DNA of 64,000 bases. It comes from Undaria pinnatifida (taxonomy: Eukaryota > Sar > Phaeophyceae > Laminariales > Alariaceae). Positions 57,801 through 64,000 of the stretch are shown here, piece after piece (the stretch's first letter is position 1; every line of letters begins with the position of its first letter). The DNA lies in assembly GCA_012845835.1 (NCBI GenBank), contig JABAKD010000015.1, positions 12,119,845-12,183,844 of the forward strand, given 5' to 3'. The position numbers and the translations under genes were made by a program. The notes under the pieces were generated by a model. It saw nothing but the letters and a program-made list of their open reading frames with translations, was not told the origin of the DNA and searched no databases.

Positions 57801-60347
57801 TCTATAGGATCTACGAAGATGATCACCATTTAGATGGTGTTCACCTCCCCTCCCCCTGCCGTTTCTCGCCCCGTCTAGTTTTAGTCCGTTTCGACTGGTT
57901 TCAACGGTCGACAGGGATCCGACCTAACACCTTTGTAACACAGATCCTGCGCCTACGGTCACGATCAATAAACATTGAGCGATCTGTTTTTTTTTTTTGT
58001 CAATTTTTCACCATTAACCCCACAACGTCAGTACACCTCTGAGTACCCCTCCCCCAAGATGGGATAACGTCGTCGATGAAGTATGGAAGGCTTCAGGAGA
58101 CTAAGAACAGGTAATGTTCATTGAGAAGTTTGAGAAGTTTTGCGGGTGCAAGGCAGAAGTAAAATAAATAACAAAAAAGGGAAAAGCTAGCGCCAGGAAA
58201 TGAGATGAAAGAGAATAAACACTAAAGAGATATACGGAGGGTTGAGGTAAGATATTGGAGTGAACACGTATTTGCACGGCGCCATGGACTACGCGAAACT
58301 GCTAAAACGGCTATTTCACGGAGGGGACCTGGACCTACGAGCAAGAAGAAAGAGATATACAGCACCAGCAGTCGGTAGGAGGACGTGGATGCACATACGT
58401 GCCCGTGTGGCACTACAATGGAGAGTAGAACTTACACAGCAGGAGAATGTGAAATATACAAGGAGGAACGGGATGTGTTAGAGGAGATGAGGAAATTAGA
58501 CGAATATGACATAGAAGAGTTTGGTTTGGTAAGACTATAGAGAGTAGCGAGAAAACGATCGCTATCCTAGGAGATAGCTGGTGGCCGCAGACGGCGAAGC
58601 AGGAAGAGGATAGGATAAGCAAACAGTTTTATGCACCGCATGGAAAAAAAATAACGAGCACCAACTAAGCACACAACAAATGAGTACCCCCCCCCCCCCT
58701 CTCGCCCGTTCCCGCTTCCCACCCCCCATTCTGTTTGAACCATCTCTTTGTTTGACAACAGTCGACAAAGAAGTGACTAACAACGTGGAGACGTGGGGCC
58801 TGCACGCGACAGCCATCGCGTGGAAGAGCACGACGAGACTCGGCTGTGCGGTATCTAAATGCAACGGCTCCGGCTATACCCAAACACTTGTCTGCAACTT
58901 CGACCCTCCGTGAGTGTCCCCCCTAAGTAGAAACGCCTCCATTCATACGTGCTGGAAGTCCTCCTCTTTACATGTCTTGATATTGGGAACCCCCCTTTTT
59001 TACGTAGTACTTGCGAGAAGAACACCTAGTTTCAACCAAACATTTGTGTGCATATGTGCATATCCGACCCGTGTGTGACCCACTAAATGCCAACACCTCC
59101 ACACGTACATAATATGTTGGAAGCCCTTTTTTTTTGCGTCTTCTCGCGAGGAGGTGGGAGTGATCCATCCCGCAACGCTCTCGTCTGCAGCCTCGACATC
59201 TGCGCACTTAGCGATCGATCGGTCACATGACATTGAGGGGTTTAATCTGTTTTCTGTTTTGCCTCGCCTTTCCTGCTGCGTTTGACCCTCCCGGCCCCCT
59301 CCATTTTACATTACGTTTAACAGCTCTTGTTCCGTTCCTCTTGAGTTGATTTTAGTCCCCCCCGCCCCCATCACGATGCTTCGTGTCGAAAGGCGTGCCT
59401 GATCAATGGTTCTACGACCAAGCCATGTAATAGATAATTCCCCCCCCCCGCCTCCCTCGCCATTTAGGTTTTGATCGCTCCCGCCCCCCCCCCCCCCCCC
59501 CCCCCCCCCCGCGCCATTTTACATCACACTGACGCTGTTTTTGCGGCTTCTCTCCCATAGTTTTGTGCGACAACACGACAATAAATGACCGTGGTATTGC
59601 TGTTCACCTACGCGATTTCCCACATGATGATGTTAACGTTTTTCTGGCGGTTCAGTTCCTCTCCTGTCCTTGATCGCCCCGCCCGCCGCCCCCCGCTAGC
59701 ATGTTTGTACCTTGCACCTTGCACCTTGTACCTTGTACCTTGTACCTTGTACCTTGTACGAGACGACTGAAAGCATGCCACGGCAGGGGTACTATAGCAT
59801 GCATCGCTTTTTCCCCGAACTTCTCCGCTCGAGGGGCGCCCCATAAACTTTTTGCGAGCGGTGTGTTCACTCACAGCATCGATGGGCAGACCTGTTTAAA
59901 CACAAACACATGGGCTAGGTGTGCAATCAACAAGCACATGGGCTAGGTGTGCAACTAACAAACTTAGGATACCCGTAGGGGAACGGGATGCCGAAAGCAT
60001 CGGGTGCTTCCTCGGTTGAGAAGGCCATCATACACAATACAGACACCGTTTGGCCCACAACCTACTACTCCTACCATGCCACGCATCACTTGGCGTTTTT
60101 TTTTGCCGACCCTCTGTCCTGCTCCTGCTGCTTTTGGTCGCCCCTCCGTCCTCCCTTCTCCGTCCCCCTTATTTTTCATGTGACGACAACAACGATACGA
60201 CAACGATAACAACGACAACCGACAACGATAACAACGACAACATCACCCATCACCCATCATCCATCATCCATCATCAGCGGCAACATCATGGCTGAGATTA
60301 AAGCGAAGGTCGAGCTCCAATCGAAGAGCGAGGATCAGTGCAGCTAA
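39815..60347 (+). CDS. Secreted WSC-WSC-CAP domain protein, copy B (complete, 10 exons)
   Basis: Exons: 39815-39925, 43321-43470, 44920-45096, 45553-45729, 55310-55418, 55687-56083, 56708-56765, 57042-57183, 58762-58909, 60278-60347. Every boundary is GT-AG, the phases agree, and the total is 1539 nt (512 residues plus TAA). Exon 1 gives a signal peptide (MVPRLAMLALGMAPAAIA, cleavage near residue 19). WSC domain 1 spans about residues 62-150 (LGCYLDSKEDRILGS ... ECWCSNNG ... TCGGVNA). WSC domain 2 spans about 163-248. A Pro/Thr repeat linker follows to about 358. The CAP domain fills about 360-495: LLAIHNRKRCMHGANPLEWD, HSDNPYGENLYRC (CAP His and Glu), VETWGLHATAIAWKST, VCNFDPPGN. The start was chosen because the ATG opens directly into a signal peptide and its exon ends at a GT donor in phase. 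A secreted or wall-associated protein is expected; substrate unknown. Confidence 0.87.
39957..40110. repeat. Tandem duplication with (GTT)n in intron 1 of copy B
   Basis: A unit of about 75 bp (TTTTCAATTGTGTGAAAAAA, TCTGTCTGGCACTTTTTTTT, CATACGGCTGTTGTTG) is present twice in tandem. The second copy runs into CACATTAACTCGCATAATC, the 3' end of LINE-B. The GTT run is the complement of the LINE-B (AAC)n tail, so the duplication may reflect tail slippage or target sequence. Confidence 0.7.
40085..41535 (-). mobile_element. LINE-B, 3' part (copy 2), in intron 1 of copy B
   Basis: Collinear with 14308-15770. The frame at 40915-41574 is longer and less damaged than in copy 1 ([60 protein letters not shown]). 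It encodes the region after RT. The right (5') end stops near 41535 within the coding region. The 3' end lies at an (AAC)n tail (minus strand) at 40085-40107. Confidence 0.75.
41688..42003 (-). mobile_element. SINE-A copy 2, in intron 1 of copy B
   Basis: Same structure as copy 1: minus-strand head GGTCGCCCCGGTGGCGTATC near 42000, a B-box region altered to GAGTTGGTATCC, a body ending near TTGTCCAGAAGCTGG, and an A-rich tail (plus-strand T-rich 41688-41705). The damaged B box suggests an older copy than copies 1 and 3. Confidence 0.75.
42004..43320. other. Rest of intron 1 of copy B
   Basis: No gene is recognised. It contains CTA/CTG-rich tracts near 42600-42640 and 42780-42800. A fragment AATATTTCAAGGACGTCAAG near 43244-43263 resembles the ends of the small inverted-repeat elements. 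It ends in GTGTGTTTAG before exon 2. Confidence 0.4.
43471..44919. other. Intron 2 of copy B with a C-rich, CCCCAA-repeat end
   Basis: It includes an imperfect hairpin at 43657-43699 (GGTATCGG ... CCGATACC), a GCTTGCAAAGTTGAG repeat (43950-44010) and an unrecognised GC-rich stretch at 44040-44340 whose minus strand is open for 100 codons. From 44520 the sequence is C-rich and ends as a (CCCCAA)n array before the splice site. Confidence 0.5.
44770..44890 (+). repeat. (CCCCAA)n array forming the pyrimidine tract before exon 3 of copy B
   Basis: About 18 units of CCAACC/CCCCAA, a few as CCAGCC, end about 30 bp before the 3' splice site at 44919. The complementary strand is (TTGGGG)n. Copy A has only two or three units at the same place (448-475). 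The array stays open in one frame as (PTPT)n, but splicing evidence places it in the intron. Confidence 0.85.
45205..45285 (+). pseudogene. Duplicate of the WSC domain 1 exon end, still open (copy B)
   Basis: It reads LMRDGIGKCDCYCNGDEMET, then CGGVNA, close to the end of exon 3 (DGVGKCDSYCGGDEMQTCGG). Here the cysteines and frame are intact, unlike copy A. The reading frame is open from 45172 through exon 4 (to 45756), so retention or alternative use would add a partial WSC repeat. Confidence 0.65.
45730..45959. other. Start of the 9.6-kb intron 4 of copy B
   Basis: It begins GTAACCATCGGGCCTA, as in copy A (1358 on). The two copies remain similar for roughly 170 bp with some small gaps, then copy B runs into C-rich repeats. 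Confidence 0.6.
45960..47224 (+). repeat. C-rich dispersed repeat block in intron 4
   Basis: Several poly-C modules with ATCCCTCTTGTTCAAACGCC and CCATCCATGCCGTAGCTC are present. An internal worn 3' module lies at 46385-46490 (CACACACAATGTTGCGAAGA ... AGCTGGAGTGTATTTTAATA), then the complete 3' module (46975-47224). It has the same orientation as all other copies. Confidence 0.75.
47251..47575 (+). repeat. 13-bp minisatellite, 25 copies
   Basis: CTCTGTGTATTAC is repeated 25 times with almost no variation. Because 13 is not a multiple of three and the unit lacks stops, all three plus frames are open over the array. These frames are repeat artefacts. The near-perfect copies show recent expansion. 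Confidence 0.95.
47820..48500. repeat. Imperfect tandem duplication, about 350-bp unit
   Basis: CGTATAATCGTACACTAG / CGTATAATGGTACACTAG, AAGTACAGGCAGATATG, CCACACTACCAAC, CCTAACGAAGTA and CAATGGTGGTGAC recur in the same order at 47820-48180 and 48180-48500. No coding signal was found. Confidence 0.75.
48535..50862 (+). repeat. C-rich dispersed repeat, long copy
   Basis: It starts near CGATCCATGTACGATAGC and passes through several poly-C modules (some with up to 20 or more C). It includes a LINE-B tail fragment with (AAC)n at 49470-49528 and ends with the constant 3' module at 50600-50862. The start resembles 52040 (TCGATCCATGTACAACAACA), so the two long copies share both ends. Confidence 0.75.
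50864..52027. mobile_element. TA-flanked DNA element with 35-40 bp inverted ends
   Basis: Left GAGTGTTTGCGAAAGTACGT and right ACGTATTTTCGCAAACACTC pair as terminal inverted repeats extending to the AAATTTACTT part. TA lies on both sides (50862-50863 and 52028-52029), as in Tc1/mariner-type insertions. The 1.16-kb body has frames of up to 123 codons (51272-51643) without a recognised DDE transposase. It contains an 18-bp perfect hairpin at 51482-51523. It sits exactly between two C-rich repeat copies. Confidence 0.7.
51482..51523. other. 18-bp perfect stem-loop
   Basis: CGGTTTAGGGCAGAGGAG and CTCCTCTGCCCTAAACCG pair with a 6-base loop CGGAAA. No T-run follows, so a terminator role is not supported. 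It could be a subterminal or replication structure of the DNA element, or a palindrome made on repair. Confidence 0.7.
52030..53735 (+). repeat. C-rich dispersed repeat, second long copy
   Basis: Same modules as 48535-50862, with poly-C runs up to 53060 and a purely C/CA-rich zone at 52945-53065. It ends with the 3' module ACACAGCTTGCAAAGATGAG ... CTGGAGTGTATTTTAAT at 53660-53720. Confidence 0.75.
53736..53960. other. Short spacer in intron 4
   Basis: CCAGGCATGGTTGT is repeated at about 53767 and 53797, with related words to 53870. No gene is seen. Confidence 0.4.
53961..54281 (+). mobile_element. SINE-A copy 3
   Basis: The best plus-strand copy. The head is GCCGGTCGCCCCGGTGGCGT with A-box-like TGGCGTATCAGG and B box AGTTCGGATCC, about 45 bp apart. 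The body contains GGAAAGCGCCAGAGCGTGAG, CAACACTCGATGAAAAATCG and ACCTGTGACCACGGCTTGTT. The tail is AAAAAAAAAGAAAAACAACA-like (54254-54281). Confidence 0.8.
54282..55309. other. End of intron 4 of copy B
   Basis: No gene is recognised. GCACCGCA/GGCATGGCACC short repeats lie near 54850-54890, and GAGCTAAGCTGAGCTCAGCT near 54930-54950 is partly palindromic. The last 60 bp before exon 5 (TTTTTTGTTTCCCTTGTTCA) match the corresponding end in copy A. Confidence 0.45.
55890..56030 (+). repeat. 36-bp coding repeat, copy B (three units)
   Basis: Same PTAEPSMAP-type units as copy A but fewer. The whole exon is 397 bp against 499 bp in copy A. The 102-bp difference is a multiple of three and comes from repeat units and flanking linker. 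Confidence 0.85.
56281..56453 (+). repeat. (TTGGG)n array in intron 6 of copy B
   Basis: About 34 near-perfect copies of GGGTT. Copy A has only GGTTGGGTTGGATTGGGT at 3583-3600. The G-rich strand is the sense strand of the gene, so the pre-mRNA could form G-quadruplexes. Confidence 0.95.
56879..56964 (+). pseudogene. Duplicate CAP exon start with stop codon (copy B)
   Basis: After GTCAG it reads VYAEFLTNSDNCGTIFDSKQ and ends in TAA at about 56962. It parallels the true exon at 57042 (AHADFLTNSDNCGKATHSDN...). Copy A has the same block at 4045. It must be skipped for a full protein. Confidence 0.7.
57290..57550 (+). repeat. Tandem exon-end and donor copies after exon 8 (copy B)
   Basis: GCCGCTGCTAAT...GGCCCTCTGTGAGTCCCAG (57305-57353) and GGCTTCGGCTGCTGATCGGA...TTCTGTGTCTCG (57497-57546) echo the end of exon 57042-57183 and its donor, as in copy A. 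Confidence 0.65.
58230..58650 (+). pseudogene. Retroelement C-terminal fragment in intron 8 of copy B
   Basis: Pieces in shifting frames read MDYAKLLKRLFHGGDLDLRA, CPCGTTMESRTYTAGECEIY then KEERDVLEEMRKL, and ILGDSWWPQTAKQEEDRISK. The Cys-rich C-x-C...C followed by Y.ERD resembles the zinc motif near the end of some non-LTR retrotransposon proteins. It is absent from the matching intron of copy A, so it is an insertion made after the duplication. Confidence 0.45.
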
Positions 60348-60910
60348 GCTAAATCAAAGCTAAGCTGGGCTACTCGAGATAGTGAAGAGACGGCCACCGT
60401 TATCTGGTAACAAGTGCCAGGTAGACTAATCGTTAGGCCTGTTGTTTTTTGTACTTGTTCGTTAGGCCTCTTGTTTTTTTTAACATTTAGATACTTTCAG
60501 AGAGCCCGATGGCACGAGAGGCAATTAGTTCATCCGTAACAGCCTGATCGATGCTGGGTGCTGATTCGAGACCCTTCTCGTGCGATGCTCCGACAACGGC
60601 TTAGGTTCGTCGCTCCCACCAGCCAGCATTATTAAGTGTTTTCAATCTGGGCGGGGGGTGGAGACGCCGTGTCGTTGCGATAGTACGTCACTTTGTTAGC
60701 AGCAGTAGATAGTCCTTTCCACTTTTGACGAGAGCAGCAGCAGTCTGATGAGCAGGCACTACTAAGGCCTAGGCGTATGCTAGAAGACCGTTAATTGTGG
60801 GGGCTTCATAGCCTTTAAACGGCCTCAATTTGCTAGTTAATAGTGGACGGGGTTGGTCAGGTCAGCCAGTCTAGGGGTCAAACCGGCGTCTCCCGTCATC
60901 CGTATGCTGG

Positions 60911-61290
60911 TGTTATAAGGTTCAGTTTGGGTAGTAAGCTATTGGTTAACCTTTTGCAAGTGGTCAAGCGGACTAATAACCCACTACAATACCTGAACAA
61001 TGGCGTCGTCGACAGACCATGGGTTTTTTGGGTCGTGGGTTCGACTCCCACATCCACCATCATAAAACCTTTTCAAACTTTCCTCATGTCGAACTTCAAA
61101 AATGCTCTCCCCGGTATACCCAGGAAACGGCTAGGATATTGACAGGTCCGCCCGTGTATCCGGCCGACCTGGTATCCCGCCGTTTCAGGGGGGGAGAGTG
61201 TTATAAGGCTTAGTTTGGGTAAGCTATCGGTCAACCTTTTGCAAGTGGTCAAACGGACTAGACTAATACCCCACTAATATTACCTCAACA
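60911..61290 (+). mobile_element. TRIM: 380-bp miniature LTR element
   Basis: Direct repeats 60911-60999 and 61199-61290 start TGTTATAAGG and end AACA. One base inside the 5' repeat is TGGCGTCGTCGACAG (61001 on), a tRNA primer-site form. AGGGGGGGAGAG (61187-61198) is a polypurine tract directly before the 3' repeat. The interior is 199 bp and non-coding. Copy A lacks the element at the matching site (near 7538), so insertion followed the gene duplication. No clear target duplication is left. Confidence 0.8.
61035..61056 (+). other. tRNA-like T-arm and B box inside the TRIM
   Basis: GTGGG TTCGACT CCCAC is a perfect 5-bp stem with a 7-base T-loop and contains the Pol III B box GGTTCGACTCC. ATCCACCA follows, like an acceptor 3' end with CCA. 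The 5' half does not fold as a tRNA, so this is a tRNA fragment, not a tRNA gene. Confidence 0.6.
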
Positions 61291-63720
61291 CCTACAACAC
61301 GCGTCAAGGCCTACTCTTGGACGTTTCCGTACTAGTTTTATAGTGTCGAACGGGCAGTCAAGTCAACATTTCATCGCCTTCCCGTCGGACATGTTTTTCT
61401 TTTATTTTTTATTTCTCCCGCTCGCTGTCTTTACTTGGTCTTAATTTTGGTTGCATCATGCTGCTTAGTGATATGCCGTAGAGCATTGCTTTGCATGCAT
61501 AAATGGTTTGATTTTGCCCTGCCCAACCCCCCTTTGTTAGTTCCCAGAAAATATCTAGTGTGCTCTATAGTTTGTGCAGGGCGTCATATTATACACGGCA
61601 AATTACGAAATATTCTGGGGGGGAGGGATGTTTGCATTCGCAGGCTCAGAAAAGGTGGAAGATGCCTTTTCAGTCTTGGGTGTCTCGTTTGGTACTGGTA
61701 TGCTTTTTTGTCTTGTTTGGAGTCTTTGTTCCTTTACTTGCTTGCGTTTTGTCTTTTCTTTTCTTTTGCTTAGCTAGCTGTCGTTTATCAATACATGTTC
61801 TGCTTTGTCTTGGTTTCGTTTTTCGTTCCAATAGTGGTGCAATCATGCCCGCCCTTGAGTCTCGTCACTCGGCTTTGTAGGTTGATTGCGATTTCGGGTC
61901 ACGCGTGTATTCTACTACATACTACTGTAAGAGATATTTGACCCGTAAAGGATAGGATAGTGTTATTTTTATCCCGTGAACGGGTCATATTCATCCCGTG
62001 AACGGGTCATATCCCGTGAATTGACCCACGGGTCGGGTCACATCCCGTCGAAACCCGGGGAGTTTCGGTATCGCGGTTGTATCCGTTCTGCCCTTGTTGG
62101 CGCAAAAAAAAAACAGGGTCGTGGCAGAAAAGAAAAAACCTACACGATTCGTGATGTGTGGAAATTGGGAGGATAATCAGTACTTACTTACCTGTGGTAC
62201 CATTCTGCCCGAAAATTTGAGGATATTCTGGTATTATTGATAATAATCATCTGAACCCCCAAGAAAAATCCCTATTCCATATTCCATATGCCATATTCCA
62301 TATTCAAACTTCAGGACTGAGTTTGTTATACCTGGTACAGTAATTTCTTCTGTTTTGGTTTGCTGATTTTCAAACTTTAGGACTGAGTTTGTTATACCTG
62401 GTACAGTAATTTCTTCTGTTTTGGTTTGCTGATTTTCGCAGCTACGAGGTTAGGGCTCTTTTCTTCTGATAATAACGTTTTGATAGCGCATTGCAGGCAC
62501 TATCGATAGGTTGTTGGTACATTTGAGCTAATAGTACTACACTGCTGTAACAGTTCGTAGTGTGAAAGCACCGGTCGGTAGCTTCCTTTGACCTAGGGTA
62601 GTCTTGAGTATGAAATAAACATTGATCGATGAAAGTAGAATGAACTGAATGAACTGGTTGGTGGTGGTGGCCGTTGATTTTATACTGTTTAACAGTTTCG
62701 TAGAATGAACAGGACGTTTTATTTTTACCTGCAGATGATGATGAATGTTTGTTGCCAACATCAGACTGTATGTGTGTGCTGTTCTTTCGATTGAACGGCG
62801 CACATATAGCACATACATGCAAAGGGAGGGGAGAGAAGGTTTACATTTGCGGCTGGTGCAACGATGATGCAGTGATGATAAGACGTACAACATGTCCAAG
62901 TTATATTATGGATGCACTTACTTTGTGTCGGGGCTCTCATCGCCTCGAATGAGCCGTCAGTGGTGGTATTATACTAATACGTTTGATGTATCCACTATTA
63001 TCAAGTAAGTGTGGATGCTCTGTTATTAGGTCGGCGAGATAAAAAAGGGAGATATTTGCGTTTTTGCGTGTTGGTGGCGGTACCATATGTGATACCTGGT
63101 ACCTGTCATATTATGTCGGCCTCTCATCTCGCCTCGAAGGGCAAACACGGTAGAAAAAGGAGAGAAGGGTTGTTTTCCCTTTGCATTGGCGATGGTATGG
63201 TTATGTGTGTCATTTTGTATTGGGCTCGGAGCTGTTTGTTTTATTTCGCAGGGTACCGGTCAAATTGCTCTGGCACACCACCGCCGTGCCACCCCCCCCC
63301 CCCTAGTTGACACAATCGTAGTCTGCAGTCAGCAAGACAGACATTCGATATCAGGTACGGGAAGTAAGTACCCTCGGGGGTGCGGCCTCGAGTTGGGCAA
63401 GTGGCACGCAGGCGTGTCGACTCTGTTGGGACCCGGGTGTTCTCACCACATAGTCTATGTGTATGGGGCGAGCAAGCTTCCAACCATATATTACTAGTGC
63501 GAGCGCCAGCAGTACTACAGTACGAGTATATAGGGTTGTATTACAGCTTCTAGCCTACGAGTTTGGGCACGATTAATACACTATCAATAGGGCTGTCATC
63601 CCTTAGCCCTTCCCCAGCAGCCCTGATTGCTTCGCGTGGCCGGGGCTCCATTCATTGCCATTTTTTCTCTTGTCACTTTTCTCCCCGTCTAACCCCGAAG
63701 AGACAGAGCGAAGGGCTTTG

Positions 63721-64000
63721 GCGTCTAGTAGTATTGTGTGCGGCGTTTGGCGTGTGTACCAGCTCGTGGCTGATATATACGCTCGTAGACTCGATTATCG
63801 ACGGCGGACGATACACAGGCTAAATTTGTATCGAGAAGCTTAACGCAAGTCACGGTTAAGTGAACTCGTACGATGTTGTTGTTGGCAACGCCAGGCGAGT
63901 ATTAATTCGTTTTTTCCAACGTAGTTTACTGAATCAGATGAGGGACGAAGATGAGAAGGGGAGGAGTGAACTCACGGGGGCGGGGCGCGTGATGCGCCCG
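63721..64000. other. Sequence beyond the duplicated block
   Basis: No gene is recognised. A frame covering 63655-63843 has no domain. The segment ends in a G-rich stretch at the window edge. Confidence 0.35.

Larger units (their letters stand above)
60370..63720. repeat. Duplicated 3' flank, copy B member
   Basis: Collinear with 7046-9780, interrupted by the TRIM element at 60911-61290. Identity looks similar to that of the introns and frames are not kept, so no gene is called. The SGAIMPALESRHSAL block lies at 61833-61880. A 76-bp tandem duplication lies at 62307-62445 (CAAACTT.AGGACTGAGTTTG unit). Confidence 0.7.

Noticed and set aside
61001-61056. A tRNA gene
   Set aside because: Only the T-arm and a CCA-like end fit. 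There is no matching acceptor, D-arm or anticodon arm, and the segment lies between the LTRs of a TRIM.

Overview
This is nuclear DNA from an intron-rich eukaryote, most likely a stramenopile and perhaps a brown alga. The evidence is GT-AG introns with long pyrimidine and poly-C tracts, a secreted protein joining WSC and CAP domains through Pro/Thr-rich repeats, a DIRS-type tyrosine-recombinase retroelement, LINEs, tRNA-derived SINEs and abundant microsatellites. The lineage is an inference from this style of gene and repeats; no rRNA or conserved housekeeping gene is present to fix it. There is no bacterial-style operon, CRISPR array or rRNA gene.

Only one host gene family is clearly present, as two direct copies on the + strand. 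Copy A (exons 488-6811) lacks its 5' exons in this window. Copy B (39815-60347) can be assembled from ten exons whose splice phases all agree. It gives a predicted 512-residue secreted protein: signal peptide, WSC domain 1, WSC domain 2, Pro/Thr/Glu-Ala-Met repeat linker, CAP/SCP domain. The duplication also covers about 3 kb of 3' flank (6812-9780 matches 60348-63720). Copy B has become far longer, mainly through one intron that is 9.6 kb in B and 1.16 kb in A. That intron is full of C-rich repeat blocks, a 25-copy 13-bp minisatellite and a TA-flanked DNA element. In both copies the introns carry decayed copies of neighbouring exon ends.

The 30 kb between the two genes is a mobile-element landscape. 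In order it holds: a non-autonomous LTR element (10011-11210); C-rich repeats (12.1-13.3 kb); a LINE-B 3' end (14.3-15.8 kb) cut by a DIRS element with inverted terminal repeats (15834-22684, Gag, RT-RNase H and tyrosine recombinase all broken); a LINE-B copy with a twin-priming layout (24.6-25.4 kb); small inverted-repeat elements including a PIF/Harbinger-like one with TAA target duplication (26268-27108); and two copies of another LINE (27.7-30.9 kb), one with a long open RT frame.

Next comes a 7.4-kb element with about 400-bp, nearly identical terminal inverted repeats (31166-38582). It carries a broken or intron-split gene whose pieces resemble a DEDDy 3'-5' exonuclease followed by conserved blocks I cannot assign to a named transposase. 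This is the best candidate here for an under-described system. Copy B begins about 1.2 kb after it. A 380-bp TRIM element with a tRNA-like T-arm sits in the 3' flank of copy B.
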